Source: Acinetobacter higginsii
Lineage (GTDB): Bacteria > Pseudomonadota > Gammaproteobacteria > Pseudomonadales > Moraxellaceae
DNA length: 64,000 bases
Direction: 5' to 3'
Assembly: GCF_000369525.1 (NCBI RefSeq)
Contig: NZ_KB850071.1
Coordinates: forward strand, 484,006 to 548,005
Shown here: one piece after another, positions 10,329 through 18,775 of the stretch
Layout of the letters: every line of letters begins with the position of its first letter
Numbering within the stretch: the first letter of the stretch is position 1
Program-made: the position numbers and the translations under genes
The notes under the pieces: model-generated
The model's input: only the letters and a program-made list of their open reading frames with translations
Database searches by the model: none
What the model was told of the DNA's origin: nothing

Positions 10329-10367
10329 GCAATTTATTCTTATATTTTTGCCATAAATGCAATTTAT
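10329..10367. promoter_or_regulatory. AT-rich repeat pair upstream of the yitT-like gene (possible operator)
   Basis: GCAATTTAT occurs at 10329 and again at 10359, three helical turns apart. The second copy is part of a perfect inverted repeat, ATAAAT-GCA-ATTTAT (10353-10367). It lies about 80-120 bases upstream of the yitT-like start, next to an Lrp-type regulator gene. Binding by that regulator is a guess. Confidence 0.3.
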
Positions 10368-10458
10368 ATTCAAAATAATCCATTTCGAATAGTCTATGCG
10401 CTTCGATCAGCTTTGTTCTAACTTTGTCTCAGATCAAACGATCTATAAAATCCTGTTT

Positions 10459-10923
10459 TTATTTAATCGCAATTCCGTTTTCTTTTAATTTTTCCAATAC
10501 AATTGAAGTATTGAGATTACTGACACCAAAGTTCTTGGAAGATAAAATTCCAATCAATTTGACCATCTCATCCAGATTCTTAACTGCCACTTTAAGGGCA
10601 AAATCATAACTGCCCGTTAATTTATGAATATCTTTCACAGCAGGTTCGTGCATCAAGAATTCAACAAAACGATCATGCGTTGCATCACTATAATTCTGCA
10701 ATTTCACTTCAATAATGCCCATGATCGGCGCAGGATCGGCACTCAATGCGATTTGGGCATAATAACCCGTGATAATTTTCTTCTGTTCAAGCTGAACCCG
10801 ACGGCGTGAGCATTGCGAGGTCGATAAACCCACCAATTCAGCCAATTCCTGATTGGCCAAGCGTCCATTCATTTGTAAATGATGGATAATTTTTTGATCA
10901 AAATCATCAAGTTCGACGGTCAT
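10459..10923 (-). CDS. Lrp/AsnC family transcriptional regulator
   Basis: DNA-binding regulator of 154 residues. The N-terminal winged helix-turn-helix (about 5-60) has LDDFDQKIIHHLQMNGRLAN and a recognition helix with LSTSQCSRRRVQLE. The C-terminal RAM domain (about 70-145) binds small effectors, usually amino acids, and drives oligomerisation; VKDIHKLTGSYDFALKV is its typical strand-turn. The specific effector and targets are unknown. The gene lies between pncA and the yitT-like gene on the same strand and is preceded by an unusually structured 91-base gap. Not enough divergence or identity is visible to call it Lrp itself. Confidence 0.9.
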   Translation of the reverse strand: MTVELDDFDQKIIHHLQMNGRLANQELAELVGLSTSQCSRRRVQLEQKKIITGYYAQIALSADPAPIMGIIEVKLQNYSDATHDRFVEFLMHEPAVKDIHKLTGSYDFALKVAVKNLDEMVKLIGILSSKNFGVSNLNTSIVLEKLKENGIAIK

Positions 10924-10945
10924 AAAACGCTCAGCTTAGGTTTAA

Positions 10946-11021
10946 GGCATAATTTAACTGATGCTGATACATCAGCTTGAGAAGTTTAACGCCTTTAGAT
11001 CAATCAGCTCAAGCTTATGCC
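10946..11021 (-). other. Predicted three-way-junction RNA element between pncA and the Lrp-like gene
   Basis: On the reverse strand GGCATAA (11021-11015, including the pncA stop codon) pairs perfectly with TTATGCC (10952-10946). Directly stacked on it, GCTTGAG (11014-11008) pairs with CTCAAGC (10981-10975). A third hairpin, CTGATG/CATCAG at 10958-10975, fills the remaining arm; it shares one base with the second stem. The whole element is 76 nt, has no T-run, and lies 22 bases before the Lrp-like start. It could be a leader or processing element. Found by eye, with no folding energy computed. Confidence 0.4.
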
Positions 11022-11647
11022 AAAATTGCAGCAGACTGAATCCGCTGAATCCCGTGTGCTGACATGCTTTGCCATGCGCTATGTAATGAACCATTCAAAT
11101 CAATCGCTTTACAGGCATCTTCAATCACATAGGTTTTGAAACCCATCTGCGCGGCATCCAAGGCTGTCCATGCCACACAAAAATCAGTGGCAATCCCCAC
11201 AATATAGACCGTATCAATTTGATGTTCTTGAAGATAGCCCTTTAATCCGGTCGGGGTTTTACGATCGGCTTCCATAAAGGCTGAATAGCTATCAATATTA
11301 ACGTGAAAGCCTTTGCGGATAATCAATTGTGCCGTTGGAATATCCAAATCAGGGTGAAATTCGGCATCCTGTGTCCCCTGTACACAATGCTTTGGCCATA
11401 ACACCTGCGTGCCATAAGGTAACTCAATGGTTTCAAAAGGCACTTTATGCGCATGATTGTCAGCGAAAGAAATATGTTGATCAGGATGCCAGTCTTGGGT
11501 CAGCACTACCGTTTCAAACTGATGTGCCAATTGATTAATCACAGGAATAATTTGATCGGCATCCGTGACTGCCAAGTTTCCACCCGGGGTAAACCCATTT
11601 TGCACATCGACAACAATTAATGCGCTGTGTTTTGAATCGTTTTGCAT
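11015..11647 (-). CDS. pncA: Nicotinamidase PncA
   Basis: Hydrolyses nicotinamide to nicotinate for NAD salvage. The catalytic triad is visible as Asp in VDVQNGFTPGG, Lys in IIRKGFHVN and Cys in ATDFCVAWTALDA. DWHPDQHISFADNH supplies the metal-binding Asp and His residues. I start at 11647 (MQNDSKHSAL), which gives 210 residues. The frame extends 21 codons further upstream, but family members begin just before the VDVQ strand. The stop codon is part of the structured element shared with the downstream Lrp-like gene. Confidence 0.93.
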   Translation of the reverse strand: MQNDSKHSALIVVDVQNGFTPGGNLAVTDADQIIPVINQLAHQFETVVLTQDWHPDQHISFADNHAHKVPFETIELPYGTQVLWPKHCVQGTQDAEFHPDLDIPTAQLIIRKGFHVNIDSYSAFMEADRKTPTGLKGYLQEHQIDTVYIVGIATDFCVAWTALDAAQMGFKTYVIEDACKAIDLNGSLHSAWQSMSAHGIQRIQSAAILA

Positions 11648-11938
11648 CTCATTATTCAACCTAGATTGCTCCTTGTACAATACGCTGCCTCTCAGTTTCT
11701 GACCAGCCAAACAGGCACAAACTTTTCATAAGATGAAAATCATTCAAGTAAAAGATGAATTAAAGTTTTCGGCTGTTTGACTAAAGCATATTGTTCTTAT
11801 GCCGCCGATCAGTCATAATTTGCATAATTGTCATTCAATCGAATTCATTATTGAACGACGAATCAAAATACTGCAACCATCCAATATTTCGTTTCAACTA
11901 ATTCAATCTCGGATGGGAAAATAGGATAGTTTTTTAAA

Positions 11939-12832
11939 ATGACTCAGCTAGCACAGAATATTCAAGGCTCAATTGTCGCACTCGTCACCCCTATGTTTGA
12001 AGATGGTCGCGTAGATTGGAAGAGTCTTGAGAAGCTCGTTGAGTGGCACATCCAACAAGGTACACATAGTATTGTTGCTGTTGGCACAACGGGCGAAGCG
12101 TCTACATTAAGCATGGAAGAACACACACAGGTCATCAAAGAAGTGATTCGTGTAGCCAATAAACGTATTCCAATTATTGCGGGTACAGGTGCAAATTCGA
12201 CTCACGAAGCAATTGAACTGACCAAAGCAGCAAAAGAACTCGGTGCAGATGCGGCATTGCTCGTGACGCCATATTATAATAAACCCACACAAGAAGGCTT
12301 ATATCAACACTACAAAGCGATTGCTGAAGCAGTTGATATTCCACAAATTCTTTATAATGTCCCTGGTCGTACTGGCGTTGACATGCAAAACGAAACCGTC
12401 ATTCGTCTTGCCGATGTTAAAAACATTGTTGGGATTAAAGATGCAACAGGCGATGTGCCACGTGGTCAAGCCCTCATCGAAGGTCTAAATGATAAAATCG
12501 CAGTTTATTCAGGCGATGATGAAACTGCTTGGGAATTAATTTTGCTTGGTGCAAAAGGTAATATTTCGGTTACTGCTAACGTTGCACCAAAACAAATGAG
12601 CGAAGTTTGTGAAGCAGCTTTAGCTGGCGATCAAGCCAAAGCACAAAGTTTGAATCAACAAATTGCAAATCTACACAATATTTTGTTTTGCGAATCAAAC
12701 CCAATTCCTGTGAAATGGGCGTTGCATGAGATGGGATACATTAGTACAGGTCTACGCCTGCCTTTAACCGCTCTCGCAGAACAATATCGTGAACCGCTCC
12801 GCACAGATTTAAAAACTGCGGGCATTATTTAA
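11939..12832 (+). CDS. dapA: 4-hydroxy-tetrahydrodipicolinate synthase
   Basis: Condenses pyruvate with aspartate semialdehyde, the first committed step to diaminopimelate and lysine. TIM barrel of 297 residues. GTTGEASTLSMEEH is the substrate loop, YNVPGRTGVDM carries the catalytic tyrosine, and VGIKDATGDVPRG holds the Schiff-base lysine. The preceding 291-base gap shows no lysine riboswitch. A purine-rich AATAGGATAG about 14 bases before ATG is the likely ribosome site. The lipoprotein gene follows after 12 bases and then purC, the same dapA-bamC-purC order as in E. coli. dapB is far away at 36 kb. Confidence 0.97.
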   Translation: MTQLAQNIQGSIVALVTPMFEDGRVDWKSLEKLVEWHIQQGTHSIVAVGTTGEASTLSMEEHTQVIKEVIRVANKRIPIIAGTGANSTHEAIELTKAAKELGADAALLVTPYYNKPTQEGLYQHYKAIAEAVDIPQILYNVPGRTGVDMQNETVIRLADVKNIVGIKDATGDVPRGQALIEGLNDKIAVYSGDDETAWELILLGAKGNISVTANVAPKQMSEVCEAALAGDQAKAQSLNQQIANLHNILFCESNPIPVKWALHEMGYISTGLRLPLTALAEQYREPLRTDLKTAGII

Positions 12833-12844
12833 TACGAGCAATTT

Positions 12845-13450
12845 ATGATGCAATTACGTCTTGGTGTTGTCCTTGTCATTTCAGCTTTAAGTTTGGCTGG
12901 TTGTGGTCGTTTTGCCCTCAATAATCATTCTTTAGATTATAAAAAAGCGCAAGCGCTTGAACCACTCAAATTCCCTGAGAATGCAACGGTAAGACCATTC
13001 ACGCCATTGTATCCAGCACCGACGGTTGATCCACTAGCGATTCAACATGCGCCAACATTTGAGAACACAACTGGCAACCGTTATGCATTGCCTCGTCCAG
13101 AGTCAATGAAAACTGCAAGCAATACCACTGAAGCGGCAGCAACGACTTTAGGCCGTCCACAATTGGTGATGGATGGGAATAAAAACCCATTACTGAAAGT
13201 GGAAGGTCCAACAGCAACTGCTTGGCAATATGCCTTTGCAACCGTGAGCACCCTCAACTACAAAGTCATCTCTCAAGCAGATCATGGCTACGAAGCAACG
13301 ATTAAGGTCGGTGAACAAAACTACCTGTTGAAGCTTTCTGCGGTTGGCTCAAGCAATACCATTGCCCTCTTCAAACTCGACACGACTTTTGCAGAACCGG
13401 CAGTTGCAACTGAAGTGTTAGCCCAGATTTACCAAAATTGGCCAGCCTAG
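12845..13450 (+). CDS. bamC: BamC-like outer membrane lipoprotein
   Basis: Lipoprotein of 201 residues. The signal peptide ends in the lipobox LSLAGC, so Cys19 is the lipidated residue. After it comes a Pro/Ala-rich unstructured stretch (about 30-100), then a compact domain of about 80 residues. This single C-terminal domain is shorter than E. coli BamC (about 344 residues, two helix-grip domains). The call rests mainly on position: it sits between dapA and purC exactly as bamC (nlpB) does in E. coli. BamC is an accessory lipoprotein of the outer-membrane protein assembly complex. Sequence similarity could not be tested, so a different lipoprotein remains possible. Confidence 0.7.
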   Translation: MMQLRLGVVLVISALSLAGCGRFALNNHSLDYKKAQALEPLKFPENATVRPFTPLYPAPTVDPLAIQHAPTFENTTGNRYALPRPESMKTASNTTEAAATTLGRPQLVMDGNKNPLLKVEGPTATAWQYAFATVSTLNYKVISQADHGYEATIKVGEQNYLLKLSAVGSSNTIALFKLDTTFAEPAVATEVLAQIYQNWPA

Positions 13451-13485
13451 TCGTTTACTAGGCATTTTTTTCAAAAGGTTCCTCC

Positions 13486-14205
13486 ATGTTAAAACAAACC
13501 TTGCTCTATACTGGTAAAGCTAAATCTGTATACGAGACAGATAACGCTGATCACCTGATTTTGGTCTTTCGTGATGATGCTTCGGCATTCAATGGCGAAA
13601 AAATCGAGCAACTCGATCGTAAGGGCAAGGTCAACAACCGTTTTAACGCCTTTATCATGGACAAATTAGCTGCTGCAGGTATCGAAACGCATTTTGAAAA
13701 ATTGCTTTCTCCAACTGAAGTGCTGGTTAAAAAACTTCAGATGATTCCTGTTGAATGTGTGATTCGTAACTATGCAGCGGGTTCATTGTGCCGTCGTTTA
13801 GGTGTTGAAGAAGGTAAGGAATTAACTCCGCCAACATTCGAATTATTCTTCAAAGATGATGCGCTTGGCGATCCTATGGTCAACGAATCTCAAGCAATTG
13901 CTTTAGGTTGGGCAACTGCAGAACAGCTTGAAAAAATGAAAGAACTCACTTACCAAGTGAATGATGTACTTAAAGCATTATTCGATGCAGGTAATATGAT
14001 TCTGGTTGATTTCAAACTTGAATTTGGTGTGTTCCATGACCGTATCGTATTGGGCGATGAATTCTCTCCAGACGGTTGCCGTTTATGGGATAAAGACACC
14101 AAGAAAAAACTGGATAAAGACCGTTTCCGCCAAGGTTTAGGTGGTGTGGTTGAAGCTTATGAAGAAGTTGCTTCTCGTTTAGGTATTAACTTAGACGATA
14201 TCTAA
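13486..14205 (+). CDS. purC: Phosphoribosylaminoimidazole-succinocarboxamide synthase
   Basis: Joins aspartate to CAIR with ATP in de novo purine synthesis. At 239 residues it has the length of the bacterial monofunctional enzyme. [13 protein letters not shown] is the ATP-binding start, [10 protein letters not shown] follows, [12 protein letters not shown] is the central signature, and LVDFKLEFG with [12 protein letters not shown] the C-terminal catalytic segment. It is separated from the lipoprotein gene by 35 bases and followed by its own terminator. Confidence 0.97.
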   Translation: MLKQTLLYTGKAKSVYETDNADHLILVFRDDASAFNGEKIEQLDRKGKVNNRFNAFIMDKLAAAGIETHFEKLLSPTEVLVKKLQMIPVECVIRNYAAGSLCRRLGVEEGKELTPPTFELFFKDDALGDPMVNESQAIALGWATAEQLEKMKELTYQVNDVLKALFDAGNMILVDFKLEFGVFHDRIVLGDEFSPDGCRLWDKDTKKKLDKDRFRQGLGGVVEAYEEVASRLGINLDDI

Positions 14206-14231
14206 GCCTAGCTAAGCTGTTACTTCTAAAT

Positions 14232-14262
14232 AAAAAACCAGCCCAATCGGGCTGGTTTTTTA
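14232..14262 (+). terminator. Rho-independent terminator after purC
   Basis: AACCAGCCC and its complement form the stem around the loop AATC, with an A-run before and T-run after. It ends the dapA-bamC-purC operon. Confidence 0.93.
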
Positions 14263-14446
14263 TTTTCCATTCAAAAAAACGAACATCATTTTAAATATCA
14301 ATACCATATAAATCATCCACTTAAAATTCATCAATTGAGCTTTGCAAATTTTTTTCTAACCTTATGTTTTTATATTGTTTTTGAAAATATTTTGATGCTC
14401 CTACCATGTTCACAAATATTTACAGAACTTGAGTTAGAAGATCAAA

Positions 14447-16855
14447 ATGAATACTCCTATTTTAAGAAATTTTCCTTTAAGTCTGAGTAGTAGTCTTATT
14501 CTGCTTGCCCTATATAGCAATGTTCATGCGGCTGAGAACAATCCAATAGAACCCGAACAAGTCAAAACACTCGCCACCATTGTGGTCACCGGCACCCGTG
14601 CCAACAATCGTTCCCAAACAGAGTCATTACAGCCGATTGATGTGATCAGTGCCAAAGAACTGACTGAACGCACCGGCTCCAATGAACTTGGCACAGCGCT
14701 ATCTCGAATTATTCCTTCAATTAATTTTCCACGCCCAACCGTGGTGGATGGAACTGAACTGGTTCGTCCTGCCCAACTAAAAGGACTTGCACCTGATCAA
14801 GTACTGGTTTTGGTTAATGGTAAGCGTCGCCACACAGGTGCCTTTATTAACCTTGGCGGAACCATTGGTCGTGGCTCTGCCCCAACCGATTTAAATGCCA
14901 TTCCAATCTCAGCGATTAGCCGTGTCGAAGTACTGCGTGAAGGCGCATCGGCTCGCTATGGTTCCGATGCAATTGCTGGGGTGATTAATATTATTCTGAA
15001 ATCCAACCCTACACATGGCGAAGCTGGGATTAAATACGGGATTTATAACAAGGGTGATGGTGAACAGAAGCAATCCTTTGTTTCGGGTGGCACCAAACTG
15101 AATAATTATGGCTATGCGATCTTTTCAGGGGAATGGCAGGATAGTCAAGGCACCAATCGTGCTGGCCCTGACCTGCGTGATCCAAAATCAACCACTTATG
15201 GACAGCGCACTTTCCGTTTTGGTGATCCAGATTCCGATGAGGTAAAAGCAGCCTTGAATTTAGGTTATGACCTCAGTGATCATGCCGAGTTGTATTCTTT
15301 TGCGACCTATAGCCATCGTAATGCAGAAACTGCTGGATTCTATCGTTTAAGCAATGCCTCCAATAATATTCCTGCCCTGTTTCCCAATGGCTATCTGCCG
15401 ATCATTCAGGGCCAACTCGATGATTTTGGCGCAGTTGCGGGGATCAAAGGCGATTGGTCTGCATGGCATTATGATGCCTCGGTGAATTATGGTTTAAATC
15501 GTTATGATGTCGATACCAAGACCATTAATGTCGATCTCTATAAAGACACCGCTACCACGCCTTTCGGCTTCCAAAATGGCACACTGAAAAATGCTCAGAC
15601 GGTCGTGAATGTTGATCTCTCCCGTGAGTTTAATCTGGCCGCACTCGCCAGCCCGCTGAATGTTGCCTTTGGTACGCAATATTTGAATCAGAAATATCAG
15701 ATCCAAGCAGGTGATCCAGCGTCCTATTATAAAAGCGGTTCTTCTGGATTAGCAGGCTTTCGCTCTGCCGATGCTGGTGAATGGTCACGCGACAGTTATG
15801 CGGCTTATCTGGATTTAGAGGCCAATTTAACTGAAAAACTCTCAGCATCTACAGCCTATCGCCATGAATATTACAATGATTTTGGTCACACCGATAATGC
15901 GTCATTGTCTTTACGTTATGCGATTCATCCAGCGATTGCGGTACGTGGTAGCGCCTCTACTGGTTTCCGCGCCCCAAGTCTTGCCCAACAATATTTCACC
16001 CAAACCTCTTCACAGCTGATCAATGGTCAATTTGCTGAAGCAGGTACCTTTCCCACCACGTCATACGTTGCTCAACTGCTTGGTGCCGAACAACTTAAGC
16101 CAGAGAAATCTAAAAACTATAGCGTGGGATTAGTCTTGACGCCTACAGATCAACTATATGTGACTCTAGATGCTTATCAAATCGACATTGATAACCGGAT
16201 TAGCCTGTCCTCCAATATCAATGCCAGCAGTGCGACCGTTCGCCAATACCTGAATTCAAAAGGGATCACCGACACCAACTTCAACACAATTCGTTATTTC
16301 AACAATGCCAGCGATACCCGCACGCGTGGTGTTGACTTAGTTGCGACCTATAAATGGAATGCATTGCCTTATGGTGAACTGAATACCTCACTGGCCTACA
16401 ACTATAATAAAAATAAAGTGACCCATGTGGATGGCAATCCAGCCATCTTAGATGCGTTGGGCATTAACCTTACGCGTCTGGATCGTCGAGAGCAATACGG
16501 TTTATTGGCTGGCAGTACTCCTGAACATAAATTCAGTTTAGCGAATGACTATAAGCTTGGAAACTTCACTGTGAATACCAATCTCACACGTTATGGTAGC
16601 TTTAAAACCTTTAGTAATTCTGGCGAAGCCAAAGACCAAAAATTCTCAGCCAAATGGTTACTCGATTTAGCGTTGTCGTATCAATATCAAAACTGGAACT
16701 TCACGGTTGGTGGCGACAATATTACCGATGTATATCCTGATAAAGATGTCTACGATATCAACCAACCCACAGGCGGCAGCTTGCCTTATAGCCAGTTCTC
16801 GCCTTTTGGCTTTAATGGTGCGTTCTATTACGGCAAGATCAATTATCGTTGGTAG
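14447..16855 (+). CDS. TonB-dependent outer membrane receptor
   Basis: Outer-membrane active transporter of 802 residues. A signal peptide (about 1-28, ending NVHA) is followed by a TonB-box-like TLATIVVTGTRANNR. The plug domain (about 50-185) contains QVLVLVNGKRRHTG and VEVLREGASARYGSDAIAG. The remainder is a 22-strand-type barrel ending in an aromatic residue (INYRW), as expected for BAM-dependent insertion. The ligand cannot be told from sequence. Upstream I see no convincing Fur box, so an iron-siderophore role is not supported over other substrates. The gene stands alone, flanked by terminators, with a converging amidohydrolase gene downstream. Confidence 0.93.
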   Translation: MNTPILRNFPLSLSSSLILLALYSNVHAAENNPIEPEQVKTLATIVVTGTRANNRSQTESLQPIDVISAKELTERTGSNELGTALSRIIPSINFPRPTVVDGTELVRPAQLKGLAPDQVLVLVNGKRRHTGAFINLGGTIGRGSAPTDLNAIPISAISRVEVLREGASARYGSDAIAGVINIILKSNPTHGEAGIKYGIYNKGDGEQKQSFVSGGTKLNNYGYAIFSGEWQDSQGTNRAGPDLRDPKSTTYGQRTFRFGDPDSDEVKAALNLGYDLSDHAELYSFATYSHRNAETAGFYRLSNASNNIPALFPNGYLPIIQGQLDDFGAVAGIKGDWSAWHYDASVNYGLNRYDVDTKTINVDLYKDTATTPFGFQNGTLKNAQTVVNVDLSREFNLAALASPLNVAFGTQYLNQKYQIQAGDPASYYKSGSSGLAGFRSADAGEWSRDSYAAYLDLEANLTEKLSASTAYRHEYYNDFGHTDNASLSLRYAIHPAIAVRGSASTGFRAPSLAQQYFTQTSSQLINGQFAEAGTFPTTSYVAQLLGAEQLKPEKSKNYSVGLVLTPTDQLYVTLDAYQIDIDNRISLSSNINASSATVRQYLNSKGITDTNFNTIRYFNNASDTRTRGVDLVATYKWNALPYGELNTSLAYNYNKNKVTHVDGNPAILDALGINLTRLDRREQYGLLAGSTPEHKFSLANDYKLGNFTVNTNLTRYGSFKTFSNSGEAKDQKFSAKWLLDLALSYQYQNWNFTVGGDNITDVYPDKDVYDINQPTGGSLPYSQFSPFGFNGAFYYGKINYRW

Positions 16856-16860
16856 TAATC

Positions 16861-16888
16861 AAAAACCGAGCCTTCTGGCTCGGTTTTC
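16861..16888. terminator. Terminator shared by the TonB receptor and amidohydrolase genes
   Basis: Stem AAACCGAGCC with its complement around the loop TTCT. It sits in the 36-base gap between two converging stop codons, so it probably serves both. Confidence 0.85.
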
Positions 16889-16891
16889 AGT

Positions 16892-18631
16892 TTAATTCTG
16901 CGCGTTCTGATAAATCAGTTTGCCTTCTTTATAGGTTGCCAGCACTTTAATGTTTTTAATCTCACGACTCGGTACAGTCAGCGGGTTCTGATTCAGAATC
17001 ACCAAATCAGCCAATTTACCTTGGCTTAAAGTACCCTTGGTCTGATCCTCAAAGTACTGATACGCAGCCCAATCTGTCATCGACTTTAATGCCAGATAAG
17101 GGCTAATGCGCTCCTCTGCCCCCAAAACATAATTACTCCGTGTGACTCGGTTCACGGTCGCATCGAGCATCATCATACTACTCGGTGGGACCACAGGTGC
17201 ATCATGATGCTCCGTAAAGATCAGATGCTTTTTTAAAGCCGTTGCGGTTGGCGAAATATGGGCAGCTCGAGTTTCGCCTAGCGTTTGCAGACGATGCCAG
17301 TCTCCCCAATAAAAGGTATGTAGCGAGAAGAATGAAGGAATAATATCTAAGGCTTTGAGCTGATCCAGCTGATCATCACGAATCGTTTGCGAATGGATCA
17401 ATACACTTCGACGATCGGCCTTTCCTTGCTTCGCGGTCGCATCTTTTACCGCTCCGATAAATTGATCAATCGCAGCATCACCATTGGCATGGGCAAGCAC
17501 CTGCCAACCTTGCTTAAAGGCTAAATTAATATAGTCCTTGACCTGCTGATCATTACTCATGGCTGGATAGCCCTTATACGTCTTATCTTTACCTTCAGGC
17601 GGCACAAGATAAGGCTGGGTCAGCCAAGCGGTTTTGCCTTGAGGTGAACCATCTAAACTGATTTTCACTCCACCAATACGAAAATGATGATCATACTGTC
17701 GCTGGCTGCCTTGCTTAAGCATATAGTCTTGGCTGGTGGTGATATCTGGATAAGACACCACATCAATTGGCAGTCGATTCTGCTTGGCTAAAGCGTGCCA
17801 CATTTCAGTGGTCCCCTGATCCGCCCGCCCTTCTTGTACCGTGGTAAAACCATTTTTTACATAAGCATCAATCCCTTTTTCTGCAATTTGGAACATCACC
17901 GCAGGGGGTACATCTTTAAAAATTGAGCCAATTGCAGTAAATAAAGCGGACTCTTCTAATACGCCATTTGGGATATTTGAGTTGGCTTCACGGCGAATCA
18001 CGCCACCTGCTGGGTTTGGGGTATTTTGATTGATCTTCAGCAGTTCCAGTGCTTTATGATTCACAGAGGCCAAATGCCCCGACTGATGCAAAATCATCAC
18101 CGGTTGGTCTAGAGACACCCGATCTAGATCGGTTGCCGTCGGATGACGCTGCTCATTCAGTTGTGCGTCATCATAGCCATTACCCAAAATCCAGCCTCCC
18201 ATGGTTTTAATCACAGCTGGATTTTGGACTTTCCAACTATTCAGCACATTCACCAAAGAGTTGATATCTGAGACCTGACCATCAGGCATTGGGTAGAGAT
18301 TAGCCACCATTTGATGGAAACCGACCATATTCACATGACTATGCGCGTCAATAAAACTGGGCAATAAGGTTTTATTTTTTAGATCAATAGCTTGAACTCT
18401 TTTATCCGCTAAGCGTTCAGCCTGCTGCTTTGAGCCGACAAAAACAATTTTTCCATCCTTGACCAACAGGGCTTCTACATATTCAGGGGCGTTGCCCGAC
18501 ATGGTGAGAATCGGGCCACCATAAAACAGTTGTTCTGTTGCAGTGACAGGCACTGCCGTGGTTGCACAGCTTGCAACAGCCAGTGAAATAGAAGTAAATA
18601 AGGCACAGTGTTTGAGATGAGTACAGTTCAT
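16892..18631 (-). CDS. Amidohydrolase family 3 (YtcJ-like) lipoprotein
   Basis: Metal-dependent hydrolase of 579 residues. The signal sequence ends with a lipobox-like SLAVASC, which predicts a periplasm-facing lipoprotein, unusual for this mostly cytoplasmic family. The amidohydrolase metal motif FIDAHSHVN is near residue 100. VLAHANGDAAID and the HSQT region supply later metal ligands, and LADLVILNQNP is the typical C-terminal beta-sandwich end. Substrate unknown; YtcJ-type enzymes act on N-acyl or amide bonds, but nothing here fixes specificity. No operon partner: the gene ends against the TonB receptor and the next upstream gene is 144 bases away. Confidence 0.85.
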   Translation of the reverse strand: MNCTHLKHCALFTSISLAVASCATTAVPVTATEQLFYGGPILTMSGNAPEYVEALLVKDGKIVFVGSKQQAERLADKRVQAIDLKNKTLLPSFIDAHSHVNMVGFHQMVANLYPMPDGQVSDINSLVNVLNSWKVQNPAVIKTMGGWILGNGYDDAQLNEQRHPTATDLDRVSLDQPVMILHQSGHLASVNHKALELLKINQNTPNPAGGVIRREANSNIPNGVLEESALFTAIGSIFKDVPPAVMFQIAEKGIDAYVKNGFTTVQEGRADQGTTEMWHALAKQNRLPIDVVSYPDITTSQDYMLKQGSQRQYDHHFRIGGVKISLDGSPQGKTAWLTQPYLVPPEGKDKTYKGYPAMSNDQQVKDYINLAFKQGWQVLAHANGDAAIDQFIGAVKDATAKQGKADRRSVLIHSQTIRDDQLDQLKALDIIPSFFSLHTFYWGDWHRLQTLGETRAAHISPTATALKKHLIFTEHHDAPVVPPSSMMMLDATVNRVTRSNYVLGAEERISPYLALKSMTDWAAYQYFEDQTKGTLSQGKLADLVILNQNPLTVPSREIKNIKVLATYKEGKLIYQNAQN

Positions 18632-18754
18632 GAATTAAAACCCATATTTTTATTATGTGTTTTTGATTAAAGCTGATTCCACTTGTAATAGAAAGTATTC
18701 ACTGATTATTTTTGTAATGTTTGGTCAAGTTCCGAGCAGCCCTACATAGGCTCT

Positions 18755-18772
18755 GCACACGACTTAGTGTGC
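18755..18772. repeat. Perfect stem-loop between the acyltransferase and amidohydrolase genes
   Basis: GCACAC-GACTTA-GTGTGC begins four bases after the stop of the reverse acyltransferase gene. No T-run follows, so it would be a weak or protein-assisted transcript end at best. Confidence 0.35.
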
Positions 18773-18775
18773 GGT

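Noticed and set aside
14266..14446. Fur box before the TonB receptor gene
   Set aside because: No good match to the GATAATGATAATCATTATC consensus in the gap; iron control is not supported.
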